Source of the DNA: VMCP01 sp964415065
GTDB lineage: Bacteria > Bacteroidota > Bacteroidia > NS11-12g > UBA955
Assembly (NCBI GenBank): GCA_964415065.1
Contig: CAYPYX010000085.1
Coordinates: 1 to 8,552 of the forward strand
Reading direction: 5' to 3'
Length of the DNA: 8,552 nucleotides
The position numbers and the translations under genes are program-made. The notes beneath the pieces are model-generated. The model had not been told where the DNA came from. It saw nothing but the letters and a program-made list of their open reading frames with translations, and ran no database searches. Of this stretch, positions 1 through 6,123 are shown in pieces. Within the stretch, counting starts at the first letter, position 1. Each line of letters starts with the position of its first letter.

Positions 1-117
1 TAAATACGGATAATTTGGGGTGTTGCTATGTTCAATAGGTGACAAAAGTTACTCAACCCACTAGAGCTACAAATGTACCGCTGCTGCCAATAAACTACTT
101 TTACCCATCTACCACTA

Positions 118-1167
118 CTACCAATCCACTACGATTTTCTGAGTTGCTTTCTCGTAGGATGTTTGAACCGTAAAGAAATATGTACCGTTAAGTTTGAATT
201 CATTCGAATTGCGCGTAAAATAATTCGTACCCAATGGAGCATTGGGGATTACTTTTTCTTCAATTTTTCGACCATCCAAGTGATATAATGTCAATTTCAC
301 ATCGGTTTTTTGGGTTACGTTAAAACTCGCTTTGAATTCACCACTATTGGGATTGGGAAATACTTGCAATTTCAATGAACCCGTACTTTGATCATTCAAC
401 TTATGGGTATTAAGTGACTTGGATTTTACCACCAATACTTTGAAAATTTGACTGGAAGCACTGCTTTCTACACCCGTATTCATGAAGAAAATATTCGCGG
501 CAGTGCTGCTAATTCCTCCATAAATATATCCCACTAGAGTTGTATCTTGACTAAAACTATCCAATTTAAATACTTCATTGGGGTAATGAGGGATATTTAA
601 TTCGGGAATAAATTCTGCTCCTGCACCCAACAAACTGGGCATTTCCAGTGGTAATTTATATTCCGACATCTGTCCGTTGGATGTGCGTGAAACACGTGCA
701 ATTGTTTTAACAAATGGAACGTTATTATCTTGAACCAAAACTCCTTCACTATCGTAATATTGAGCAATTCCCCCGAAAAAAACATTGTGCATTTCATTGT
801 TTTTAGCAGAATACAAAGGCAAAGTAGCGCAATGGTAATGATTGTAATATTGTTGAAAATCATTATTTACTTGATAGTTGGCACTATCAATGTTCACGCA
901 ATTCAAAAAAGGCAAATCCACTGTAGGTTGAAAAACACCTGAAAATGCGGTTAACCCTTGTTGTCCGTTGGGCAGAATTTGAGAAACCACATTATAGTCT
1001 CTGCGGTGAAAATTGGTAGCATCGTAAATTTCAGGAAGGTGGGTTATTTTAATGGTTGTACCATTATCGTCGATGATGAATTTACGAATGGCATTGGTAT
1101 ACACTTGGGTATATGTAGGATTTCCCATGGGATTATAATCACCGTCGAACTGATTTCCCCCGACCAA
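118..1167 (-). CDS. C-terminal fragment of the kelch-like protein with T9SS sorting domain
   Basis: This is the downstream part of the broken frame as a gene caller would report it, opening at a TTG (1165-1167). The frame is actually open from just after the TAA at 1369, and the 67 codons before this TTG read sensibly (LYIIGGYGYN... to ...KKIYNTYF), so the TTG is unlikely to be a genuine start. The fragment holds three of the visible kelch-like motifs and the complete sorting domain (plus strand about 118-369), which ends KIVVDW. Without the signal peptide it could not reach the periplasm, so T9SS could not export it. Confidence 0.5.
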   Translation of the reverse strand: MVGGNQFDGDYNPMGNPTYTQVYTNAIRKFIIDDNGTTIKITHLPEIYDATNFHRRDYNVVSQILPNGQQGLTAFSGVFQPTVDLPFLNCVNIDSANYQVNNDFQQYYNHYHCATLPLYSAKNNEMHNVFFGGIAQYYDSEGVLVQDNNVPFVKTIARVSRTSNGQMSEYKLPLEMPSLLGAGAEFIPELNIPHYPNEVFKLDSFSQDTTLVGYIYGGISSTAANIFFMNTGVESSASSQIFKVLVVKSKSLNTHKLNDQSTGSLKLQVFPNPNSGEFKASFNVTQKTDVKLTLYHLDGRKIEEKVIPNAPLGTNYFTRNSNEFKLNGTYFFTVQTSYEKATQKIVVDW

Positions 1168-1368
1168 AAAATACGTATTGTAAATTTTCTTTAAATGTCC
1201 TCCGGTTACAGCAAACTTGGAATCGGTGATTTGTCTGAAGTACTTAGAAATAGGCTGGGAATTGACAATTGCATTGATAACGGAGGGTACATCAACTGCG
1301 GTAAATTGATTAAACGTTTTTCTGGAAGCTGATGCAGCATTGTATCCATATCCACCGATAATATATAA

Positions 1369-1731
1369 TTAGTTACCATCTTGGTGAAACTCCATATTGG
1401 TAGAACTCAATTGCTCTTGTAGTGAAACGGAAAGCGACGAAAGCGGTGCTGTCCACTTTTGCTTTGCGACGGGATCAATAACAATTAATTGATTATTGTT
1501 ACCGGCCACGTCAAATGCGGCAAAACGCTGTCTTCGATGCAGTCCATCCAATCTTCCACCGATGATCAACCATTTACCGTTGGATTGTCCAAAGGCATAC
1601 GCTTGAATACCTCCTAGTTCAGGGACTTGAACGGTTTCTAGAACTACATTAAAGGGATCGTTGTTGGATTGTGCATGAGCAAGATTATAGCCAAACCAAC
1701 TGAATAGGAAAAATAGGGTCTGTTTTATCAT
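1369..1731 (-). CDS. N-terminal 120-residue fragment of the interrupted kelch-like protein
   Basis: This is the part translated normally if the TAA is real. It has a lipophilic signal peptide (MIKQTLFFLFSWFGYNLAHA, cleavage before Gln21) and a first kelch-like blade with WLIIGGRLDGLHRRQ at about residues 54-68, followed by QLIVIDPVAKQKW, a typical blade pattern of a strand ending in a tryptophan. It stops at DGN before the next blade. A single blade would not fold as a propeller, so the product is probably non-functional. The ATG start is supported by the signal peptide directly after it and by a TAnnTTTG element about 20 bases upstream. Confidence 0.6.
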   Translation of the reverse strand: MIKQTLFFLFSWFGYNLAHAQSNNDPFNVVLETVQVPELGGIQAYAFGQSNGKWLIIGGRLDGLHRRQRFAAFDVAGNNNQLIVIDPVAKQKWTAPLSSLSVSLQEQLSSTNMEFHQDGN

Positions 1732-1750
1732 AACGGGTAGATTGATTAAA

Positions 1751-1758
1751 CAAACATA
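1751..1758 (-). promoter_or_regulatory. Bacteroidota-type -7 element for the kelch-like gene
   Basis: The minus strand reads TATGTTTG, an exact match to the Bacteroidota -7 consensus TAnnTTTG, ending 19 bases before the ATG at 1731. No clear -33 TTG box lies at the usual distance, so this is a consensus match plus position only. Confidence 0.4.
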
Positions 1759-1819
1759 AAGAATTACGCATCCTTGGTTGGTGATTTAAATTACATTGAC
1801 CTATCGGAGTAGGATTAGG

Positions 1820-1847
1820 AAAATTACTCAATCCATTGAGTAATTTT
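1820..1847 (-). terminator. Hairpin with perfect 12-bp stem, possible weak terminator
   Basis: Arms AAAATTACTCAA and TTGAGTAATTTT pair perfectly around a 4-base loop. The hairpin lies about 135 bases past the stop at 1982 and about 90 bases before the ATG at 1731. The T run is part of the stem and is followed by CC on the minus strand, so it is a poor canonical intrinsic terminator. It could instead be an operator or an mRNA-stabilising 3' structure. Confidence 0.35.
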
Positions 1848-1924
1848 ACTCAGTCGATTGATTAAATTCATTCTAACACTAGATCAAATTCACAACTAGT
1901 TGAATTTAAACAATTTAAAAAATC

Positions 1925-1996
1925 GATTCAATCTAAAAATCTGATTCAATCAAAAGACCACACTCAATCAAAATATCCGATTCAATTAATTTTATT
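1925..1996. repeat. Degenerate 18-bp tandem repeat, four units
   Basis: Units begin at 1925, 1943, 1961 and 1979, exactly 18 bases apart. They start GATTCAATC, GATTCAATC, CACTCAATC and GATTCAATT, followed by an A-rich half. Units 1 and 2 agree at 14 of 18 positions, and units 2 and 3 at 13 of 18. A weaker fifth unit may precede them at 1907. The last unit runs over the stop codon of the gene ending at 1982. There are no spacers of independent sequence, so this is not a CRISPR array. Confidence 0.55.
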
Positions 1997-2929
1997 TACT
2001 ATTCGCAACACCACTTTGAAGTCGTTTTGAATCAGATGGACTTCGGCGCAATGACTCGGATACGTTACTTCAAACGGTTCGTGGATAATAAATGGTGGCC
2101 CTGCAACTTGATGAAACATCCCACGACACTCTAATTTACCGTCTGGACTGAAACGTTGAATTTCTATGCCCTCCAAATGCAGATTCAAATAAAACCACGA
2201 CCCGCATCCTTCACCACTCAACCAATGCAGATTTTCAGGCAAATTTTGAGGCTTCTCTGGAGCTGGAACCACCTTGGGTAACAAACTTCCTTTTTTATGC
2301 GCACCGTGATGTGCAACCAAAACCCCATCCTCTCCCACTATGGAATAATGCTTCAACGTTTTTACATTTCCTTTTGGCGTTGGACTGATGGTGGTAGGAT
2401 ATTTCAACCGCATTTTATAATACCATTGCGGAGATCCTGCAACAATAACGGTATTCACAAATCGAGAACAATTGGTTCCGCCAGGAACAAACGGCCCGTA
2501 AACCGTTGGTGAAACCGATTGCATTTCGCGCGCTTTGTTGAACGCCTTTTCAAAATTCACGTCGATATACGAAGCATGCAATTTGCCCGTTCCATGACAA
2601 CTTTCGTTGTTGTACAATTCCCATAAAATATCTTCGTAATTGGATAACTTTCCTTTTTCGTCGAAAAGCGCTTTGATATTTAACTCCAAATCGTGATCGG
2701 TATGTGCACTCCGAACGCGACCGTGCAAATGAGGCGAATGATACCTTCCAAAATCGAAATAATGGCAATGTCCAGTTGCTTTCTCAATTAACACCAAAGC
2801 AGCGTGTCCCACCTTATAATAATTACCTTTACTGATTTTCAGCCATTCTGCCGGTGTATCGTACCAAGCTCCTGCTTTTTTGCAGTAGGTATCCGGCCAA
2901 GCCAATGCAATTGCAATGCCGTTAAGCAC
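1982..2929 (-). CDS. Uncharacterised protein, possible permuted papain-like (NlpC/P60-related) hydrolase
   Basis: A 315-residue protein with no signal peptide I would trust (the N-terminus MLNGIAIALAWPDTYCKK is only mildly hydrophobic). It resembles a Bacteroidota family of unknown function, possibly the one catalogued as DUF6695; that name is from memory and unverified. Two blocks stand out: VGHAALVLIE (His42) followed by HCHYFDFGRYH at residues 54-64, and GGTNCSRFVNTVI (Cys154) at residues 150-162. His before Cys, with the Cys at the start of a helix (NCxRF), is the arrangement of circularly permuted papain-like enzymes such as LRAT- and YiiX-type proteins, so a thiol hydrolase or acyltransferase is inferred. 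A C-terminal module (about 237-312; GEGCGSWFYL, then IQRFSPDGKLECRGMF) looks like a small beta domain. The start must be GTG at 2929: an upstream in-frame TAG lies at 2951-2953 and the first in-frame ATG is codon 136. It lies 140 bases downstream of the PLP gene pair on the same strand. Confidence 0.8.
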   Translation of the reverse strand: MLNGIAIALAWPDTYCKKAGAWYDTPAEWLKISKGNYYKVGHAALVLIEKATGHCHYFDFGRYHSPHLHGRVRSAHTDHDLELNIKALFDEKGKLSNYEDILWELYNNESCHGTGKLHASYIDVNFEKAFNKAREMQSVSPTVYGPFVPGGTNCSRFVNTVIVAGSPQWYYKMRLKYPTTISPTPKGNVKTLKHYSIVGEDGVLVAHHGAHKKGSLLPKVVPAPEKPQNLPENLHWLSGEGCGSWFYLNLHLEGIEIQRFSPDGKLECRGMFHQVAGPPFIIHEPFEVTYPSHCAEVHLIQNDFKVVLRIVNKIN

Positions 2930-2933
2930 GTTG

Positions 2934-2940
2934 CTCCTCC
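2934..2940 (-). promoter_or_regulatory. Strong Shine-Dalgarno sequence for the GTG-started gene
   Basis: The minus strand reads A-run then GGAGGAG, CAAC, GTG. The GGAGG core sits 6 bases from the start codon, an ideal spacing. It fixes the GTG start at 2929. Such a full match is unusual here: the other genes of this window have no comparable site, as is typical of Bacteroidota. Confidence 0.75.
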
Positions 2941-3069
2941 TTTTTTTGTTCTATAACTTGAATTTGTAGTGAACTGTAGATCACAGAGGTTTGTTTTGAA
3001 TTACACATGCAAGGTAAAAAGTGTTTTTTGAACTGTTGTGTTTGGACTAATCGGTTCACTGTTTCAAAA

Positions 3070-4311
3070 TTACGAATTTCTTTCGTCGCCCCAAAATCGA
3101 ACGATATCATTGAGGGTTTCACGATGCTTTAATACAAAATACTTTTCATTTTGATGTCCCAAAACCAATGGAAAAGGCCTGCTGCAATGTCTAGACCACA
3201 ATGCGAAAGTATTAGCCCCCGCATCGTGTATTTTCAACCAGTCTCCCACATGAATTTCCGGAAGATCATGATTTCTAAAAGGAATGTCTCCAGCAAAGCA
3301 CAAGGGTCCACCTACATCATAATTATAGGTCAAACTCCTTTGATTTGAGTTCACCTCCTGGCCGTTTGCATCCAAAACACTTAAACGGTGATACCAATCT
3401 GAATTGTTGTACGATTCCCTCAAAAACATATCCGCTCCTACATGTATTATGGCTAATTTTCGGCCATTCGCAATTTCCTTCACGTGCTCCACTCGAGAAT
3501 ATACAGATGTTCCACCGGCATAATAGTATCGACCAAATTCGGTGATCAACTGGTAGGTACCATCGAACAATTCAGGACAAATTGTTTTCAGTTCTGAAAA
3601 GTACAGTTCAATATCGGCTTCTTTGGATTCGTGATAATCGAATGCCAATCCTCCTCCAATGTTGATGAATTTTATCTTTTTCGGGGGAAGGGCGTTCGCT
3701 AGGTCCACCACTTTGCGGATTCCTTTAATGGTATTAGAAAAATCGCTATTTTGAGAAGCTTGATGCACATGCAAACCATCCAATCGATCAAATTGGATGA
3801 GTTTTTGGATCCATTCTTCACTTATTTCATGCAATATTTCACCAAATTTCGAATTCGCTCCGCTCACATTCAATGAATTGGGCGATTGAATTTTCATGGA
3901 AGGATTCAATCGGAGTCCGATTAATATTTCTGGCGAAAAATTTTGCATATTTTGCAAATCTTCGAAAGAATCCGCGTTAATGTATCCCCCGAGAAAATGA
4001 GAATTCAGCCATTCCAATTCTAATTTGGTTTTAACTGGCGAATCAAAAACGATGCGGTTATTGGGAATACCCGCTGCTTTGGCAATGGCTATTTCACCCA
4101 TGGAAGCCGCCTCAAATGCTGCATTTTGATGACTTAAATTTCGCAAGACTTCCACCAAGGGATTGGTTTTAATAGCAATTGCATTTAATCCGGTTGGATT
4201 CAATTCCTGATTCATTTTGTGGATTCGAGTCGCAGTATAATTCAAATCCATTACCACCACCGAATCATCCTCAGGAGTTAGAAATCCCCAAAAATCAATA
4301 CCCTTTTGCAT
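3070..4311 (-). CDS. Fold-type III PLP-dependent decarboxylase/racemase-like enzyme (diaminopimelate/ornithine decarboxylase superfamily)
   Basis: A 413-residue cytoplasmic enzyme, about the normal length for diaminopimelate decarboxylase (LysA). The order of motifs is that of the alanine-racemase-type TIM barrel plus beta domain: IAIKTNP with Schiff-base Lys48, GLHVHQASQ with the PLP-stacking His183, INIGGG (219-221) and EFGR (258-261) for the PLP phosphate, then CFAGD (Cys338 to Asp342) and HDAGANTFALWSRHCSRP (362-379). Differences from true LysA are EFGR for EPGR, CFAGD for CESGD and DAGAN for DAGAY, so the substrate is probably neither meso-diaminopimelate nor ornithine. The WSRHCSR stretch recalls a Y4yA-like subgroup (recollection, unverified). 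Its ATG overlaps the end of the upstream aminotransferase-like gene by 17 bases in another frame, so the two are co-transcribed and probably translationally coupled. Superfamily placement is firm; the reaction is not known. Confidence 0.9.
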   Translation of the reverse strand: MQKGIDFWGFLTPEDDSVVVMDLNYTATRIHKMNQELNPTGLNAIAIKTNPLVEVLRNLSHQNAAFEAASMGEIAIAKAAGIPNNRIVFDSPVKTKLELEWLNSHFLGGYINADSFEDLQNMQNFSPEILIGLRLNPSMKIQSPNSLNVSGANSKFGEILHEISEEWIQKLIQFDRLDGLHVHQASQNSDFSNTIKGIRKVVDLANALPPKKIKFINIGGGLAFDYHESKEADIELYFSELKTICPELFDGTYQLITEFGRYYYAGGTSVYSRVEHVKEIANGRKLAIIHVGADMFLRESYNNSDWYHRLSVLDANGQEVNSNQRSLTYNYDVGGPLCFAGDIPFRNHDLPEIHVGDWLKIHDAGANTFALWSRHCSRPFPLVLGHQNEKYFVLKHRETLNDIVRFWGDERNS

Positions 4312-5737
4312 TTTGCATTTGATTTAAGCCCTGTTTAATGGTTTCAATTATTCTACGTTCAAAATGGAAGTCAAGTCCCTCTTTGATGAATTTCCGAATA
4401 TTGACAGCACCAATCGCCAATCGAATGAATGACTTATCGCCGTATCTAACTGGTTGCCCCATTTGCAACTTCTTCCCTCCCAAATTTTCAGAATTATTGG
4501 TTAATAATTGCTGGTATAGATACTGCAATTCTTCATGCACCAAATAACGTCCATCTGGGAATTTCACTCGGAAAGAAATGATGGATTTATTGGTTAAATC
4601 AAAATCCTTCATCAATTCAAATTGGTCATTTTGAGCTATTTCTGTGGATACAAAACGGTTCCAAACTGTAATTAATTGTGTAATTTGGAGTTGATCCAAT
4701 TGGTTAAACCGTTCAATTTCATTGATTGCCAATTTCCAGCGGCAATACAATCCCTGGTTATAAAATTCCCTCAGTTGACTTCTCAAATTAGGTAAGCTGG
4801 ACGGAAAGTCGGATTGAGCAAAAATTTGTTTGATTCCTCTAACCAGTGAATTTGGGGTTTCCAAATTTTGGGTTAATTTCAAATCAGAAAGTGCGCTTTC
4901 AATTGGTGTAATCACATTTTTTGGCACAAATAAAGCAGCACAAAACAACGGTGATTGAAAGAATTTGGAGCCCGTAATCATTACGCAAGCCCCGTCGGCC
5001 AATGTTTGATTAATCAGTTCATTATTAACGCGAAGTTGGCACATATCCACCACAAAAAGTGCGTCTTTTTGGTATTTGGGAATGAGCGTCAAATTGTCTT
5101 CAATGCCCGACTTACTTCCCAAAACCAAATTTACCAGAAGTGTTTGATCTTCGGTTTTATTTTGGATGATTTGTTGGATTTCAGCCTCGTGTTTATGAAT
5201 GTTTCCGTTTTCGTCGCGAGCAGGTAATTCGATTAATTCAATTTCCGATTTTAGTCCGATGGTTTCATTCTTGGGTACGGTTTCACCGAATTGATTTTTA
5301 CTGAAATAATACTTCCCTTGTGAAGCTAAAACGGTTCCAGATCCCAATTCTTCTGGACAAGTCAACACATTTACAATTCGTTTATTCGGATCAATAATGG
5401 ATTTGAAGAGAAGCGGTAAATAGACCAAATCCGTTCCTGAAGGTGCAATAAACACTTCAAAATCCACCGGGTTTTCGGAGGATTGAAATGCGGATTTAAT
5501 CTGATTGCGAAGTTCTTCGACTTGAACATCATGAATCCCCTGAAGTCTTATTTGCTGAATGAGTGCAAAGAATTCCTCTGCGGAATCCAAATTTAATGCA
5601 TTACACGTGCAGGATCCTCTAAAAACCGTATCGCTAAAATGAGCAGGATGAATGAAGTATTTATTCAATCCATTTTCTAATATATCTAATCGTTCGTCGC
5701 CTCCTGTACAGAGTAACTCAAATTCGTTTGATTTCAT
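4295..5737 (-). CDS. Fold-type I PLP-dependent enzyme, class V aminotransferase/cysteine desulfurase-like, unknown substrate
   Basis: A 480-residue cytoplasmic protein counted from the ATG at 5737; a TTG nine bases further up (5744-5746) is also in frame but the ATG is preferred. Fold-type I signatures: APSGTD (98-103) at the cofactor phosphate site, FVVDMCQL with Asp231 for the pyridine nitrogen and Gln234, ITGSKFFQSPLF with Schiff-base Lys258, and IRLAIGAVNIRKF (438-450) with Arg439 as a likely carboxylate-binding residue. The N-terminal block FRGSCTCNALN (39-49) with two close cysteines is distinctive. At 480 residues it is longer than most class V enzymes (about 380-420), with extra sequence after the lysine. 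The gene is first of a two-gene operon with the fold-type III PLP enzyme, suggesting the two act in sequence on one amino-acid-like metabolite. Aminotransferase, desulfurase, lyase and decarboxylase activities all remain possible. Confidence 0.85.
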   Translation of the reverse strand: MKSNEFELLCTGGDERLDILENGLNKYFIHPAHFSDTVFRGSCTCNALNLDSAEEFFALIQQIRLQGIHDVQVEELRNQIKSAFQSSENPVDFEVFIAPSGTDLVYLPLLFKSIIDPNKRIVNVLTCPEELGSGTVLASQGKYYFSKNQFGETVPKNETIGLKSEIELIELPARDENGNIHKHEAEIQQIIQNKTEDQTLLVNLVLGSKSGIEDNLTLIPKYQKDALFVVDMCQLRVNNELINQTLADGACVMITGSKFFQSPLFCAALFVPKNVITPIESALSDLKLTQNLETPNSLVRGIKQIFAQSDFPSSLPNLRSQLREFYNQGLYCRWKLAINEIERFNQLDQLQITQLITVWNRFVSTEIAQNDQFELMKDFDLTNKSIISFRVKFPDGRYLVHEELQYLYQQLLTNNSENLGGKKLQMGQPVRYGDKSFIRLAIGAVNIRKFIKEGLDFHFERRIIETIKQGLNQMQNAKGY

Positions 5738-5765
5738 TAATTGCAATAGGGTCTGTAGAGGATAA

Positions 5766-5773
5766 CAAAAATA
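5766..5773 (-). promoter_or_regulatory. Bacteroidota-type -7 element for the PLP gene pair
   Basis: The minus strand reads TATTTTTG, matching TAnnTTTG, 28 bases before the ATG at 5737. It lies just downstream of the terminator of the preceding gene, so the PLP pair appears to have its own promoter. No convincing -33 TTG is seen. Confidence 0.4.
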
Positions 5774-5838
5774 CGTATAAAATGGATTGAGTTAAATTTC
5801 ATGAATTTATTATGACAACAAAAAGGTTATCATCCCCC

Positions 5839-5866
5839 AAAAAAAAGGCCACTTTTTCAAGTAGCC
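5839..5866 (-). terminator. Rho-independent terminator after the LamG/repeat protein gene
   Basis: On the minus strand GGCTACTT pairs with AAGTGGCC (8 bp, one G-T wobble) across a GAAA tetraloop and is followed directly by eight T. It lies 27 bases past the TAA at 5893-5895. Stem, stable tetraloop and T-run make this a textbook intrinsic terminator. Confidence 0.85.
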
Positions 5867-5892
5867 CTTCTAAAATATTTCTAACTAACGAA

Positions 5893-6123
5893 TTAATTCG
5901 ATTTAATTACTTTGTGCTTGCTGCTTTGTCCTAAAGAATTGACTTCAATAAAGTACACTCCATTGGGTAAGCTCGACAAATCAACAGAAACCGATTTTGA
6001 TTGAACTTGGTTATTTTCGATTACTGTTTGTCCATTTGCATTCAATACCGCTACTCGTTCAATGTTGGATTGATCATGAGTAATTAACACCTCACCTTTG
6101 GTTGGATTCGGTTGGACATTAAC
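5893..6123 (-). other. T9SS type A C-terminal sorting domain (coding segment)
   Basis: Codons 623-698 of the LamG/repeat protein: VNVQPNPTKGEV, then VAVLNANGQTV, then LSSLPNGVYFIEV, then a Lys-rich end. This is the signal recognised by the type IX translocon. Its last third is almost identical in DNA to the end of the gene at the right edge of the window. Confidence 0.85.

Larger units (their letters stand above)
118..1731 (-). pseudogene. Secreted kelch-like T9SS cargo protein gene interrupted by an in-frame stop codon
   Basis: Read from the ATG at 1731 to the TAG at 118-120, this is one frame of 537 sense-equivalent positions broken only by a TAA at codon 121 (plus strand 1369-1371). Residues 1-20 form a signal peptide ending AHA/Q. 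Kelch-like strand motifs (hydrophobic run then GG) are visible at about residues 54-59 (WLIIGG), 122-127 (LYIIGG), 188-192 (FLVGG), 317-321 and 402-406, which suggests a beta-propeller. The last ~83 residues are a T9SS type A sorting domain (VFPNPNSGEF, then LYHLDGRKIEE, then LNGTYFFTV). The TAA falls just before a kelch strand (DGN-stop-LYIIGG), so the lost residue was probably Lys, Gln or Glu by a one-base change. A true null allele, a sequencing or assembly error, or readthrough all fit. If real, only a short secreted fragment is made and the anchoring domain is lost. The ligand or enzymatic role is unknown. Confidence 0.8.
1732..1981. other. Spacer between the kelch-like gene and the permuted-papain-like gene
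   Basis: About 250 AT-rich bases with no supportable gene. From right to left it holds an 18-bp tandem repeat abutting the upstream gene's stop, an imperfect palindrome around CAACTAGTTG (about 1886-1907), a perfect 12-bp-stem hairpin (1820-1847), and the candidate -7 element. Confidence 0.6.

Noticed and set aside
1..117. Possible terminator or small gene downstream of the kelch-like gene
   Set aside because: No stem with a T-run and no convincing frame; nothing recognisable.
118..1731. Stop-codon reassignment explaining the in-frame TAA
   Set aside because: TAA terminates the genes ending at 3070, 5893 and 8430, the last two at the natural ends of sorting domains; a local mutation or error is simpler.
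1925..1996. CRISPR-like array
   Set aside because: The units are contiguous with no unique spacers, too short and too degenerate, and no cas genes are nearby.
2922..3122. A 66-codon frame bridging the PLP gene and the GTG-started gene
   Set aside because: It overlaps both neighbours, has low-complexity sequence rich in Lys and Gln, and runs over the Shine-Dalgarno that clearly serves the gene starting at 2929.
3070..4311. Naming this gene lysA or speA/odc
   Set aside because: The superfamily is clear but specificity motifs differ (CFAGD, DAGAN, EFGR) and there is no lysine or polyamine gene next to it.
5781..5792. The 12-mer ACTCAATCCATT (minus strand here) is also present in the hairpin at about 1826-1837, suggesting a shared operator
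   Set aside because: A few shared 12-mers are expected by chance in an AT-rich window of this size, and flanks do not align.
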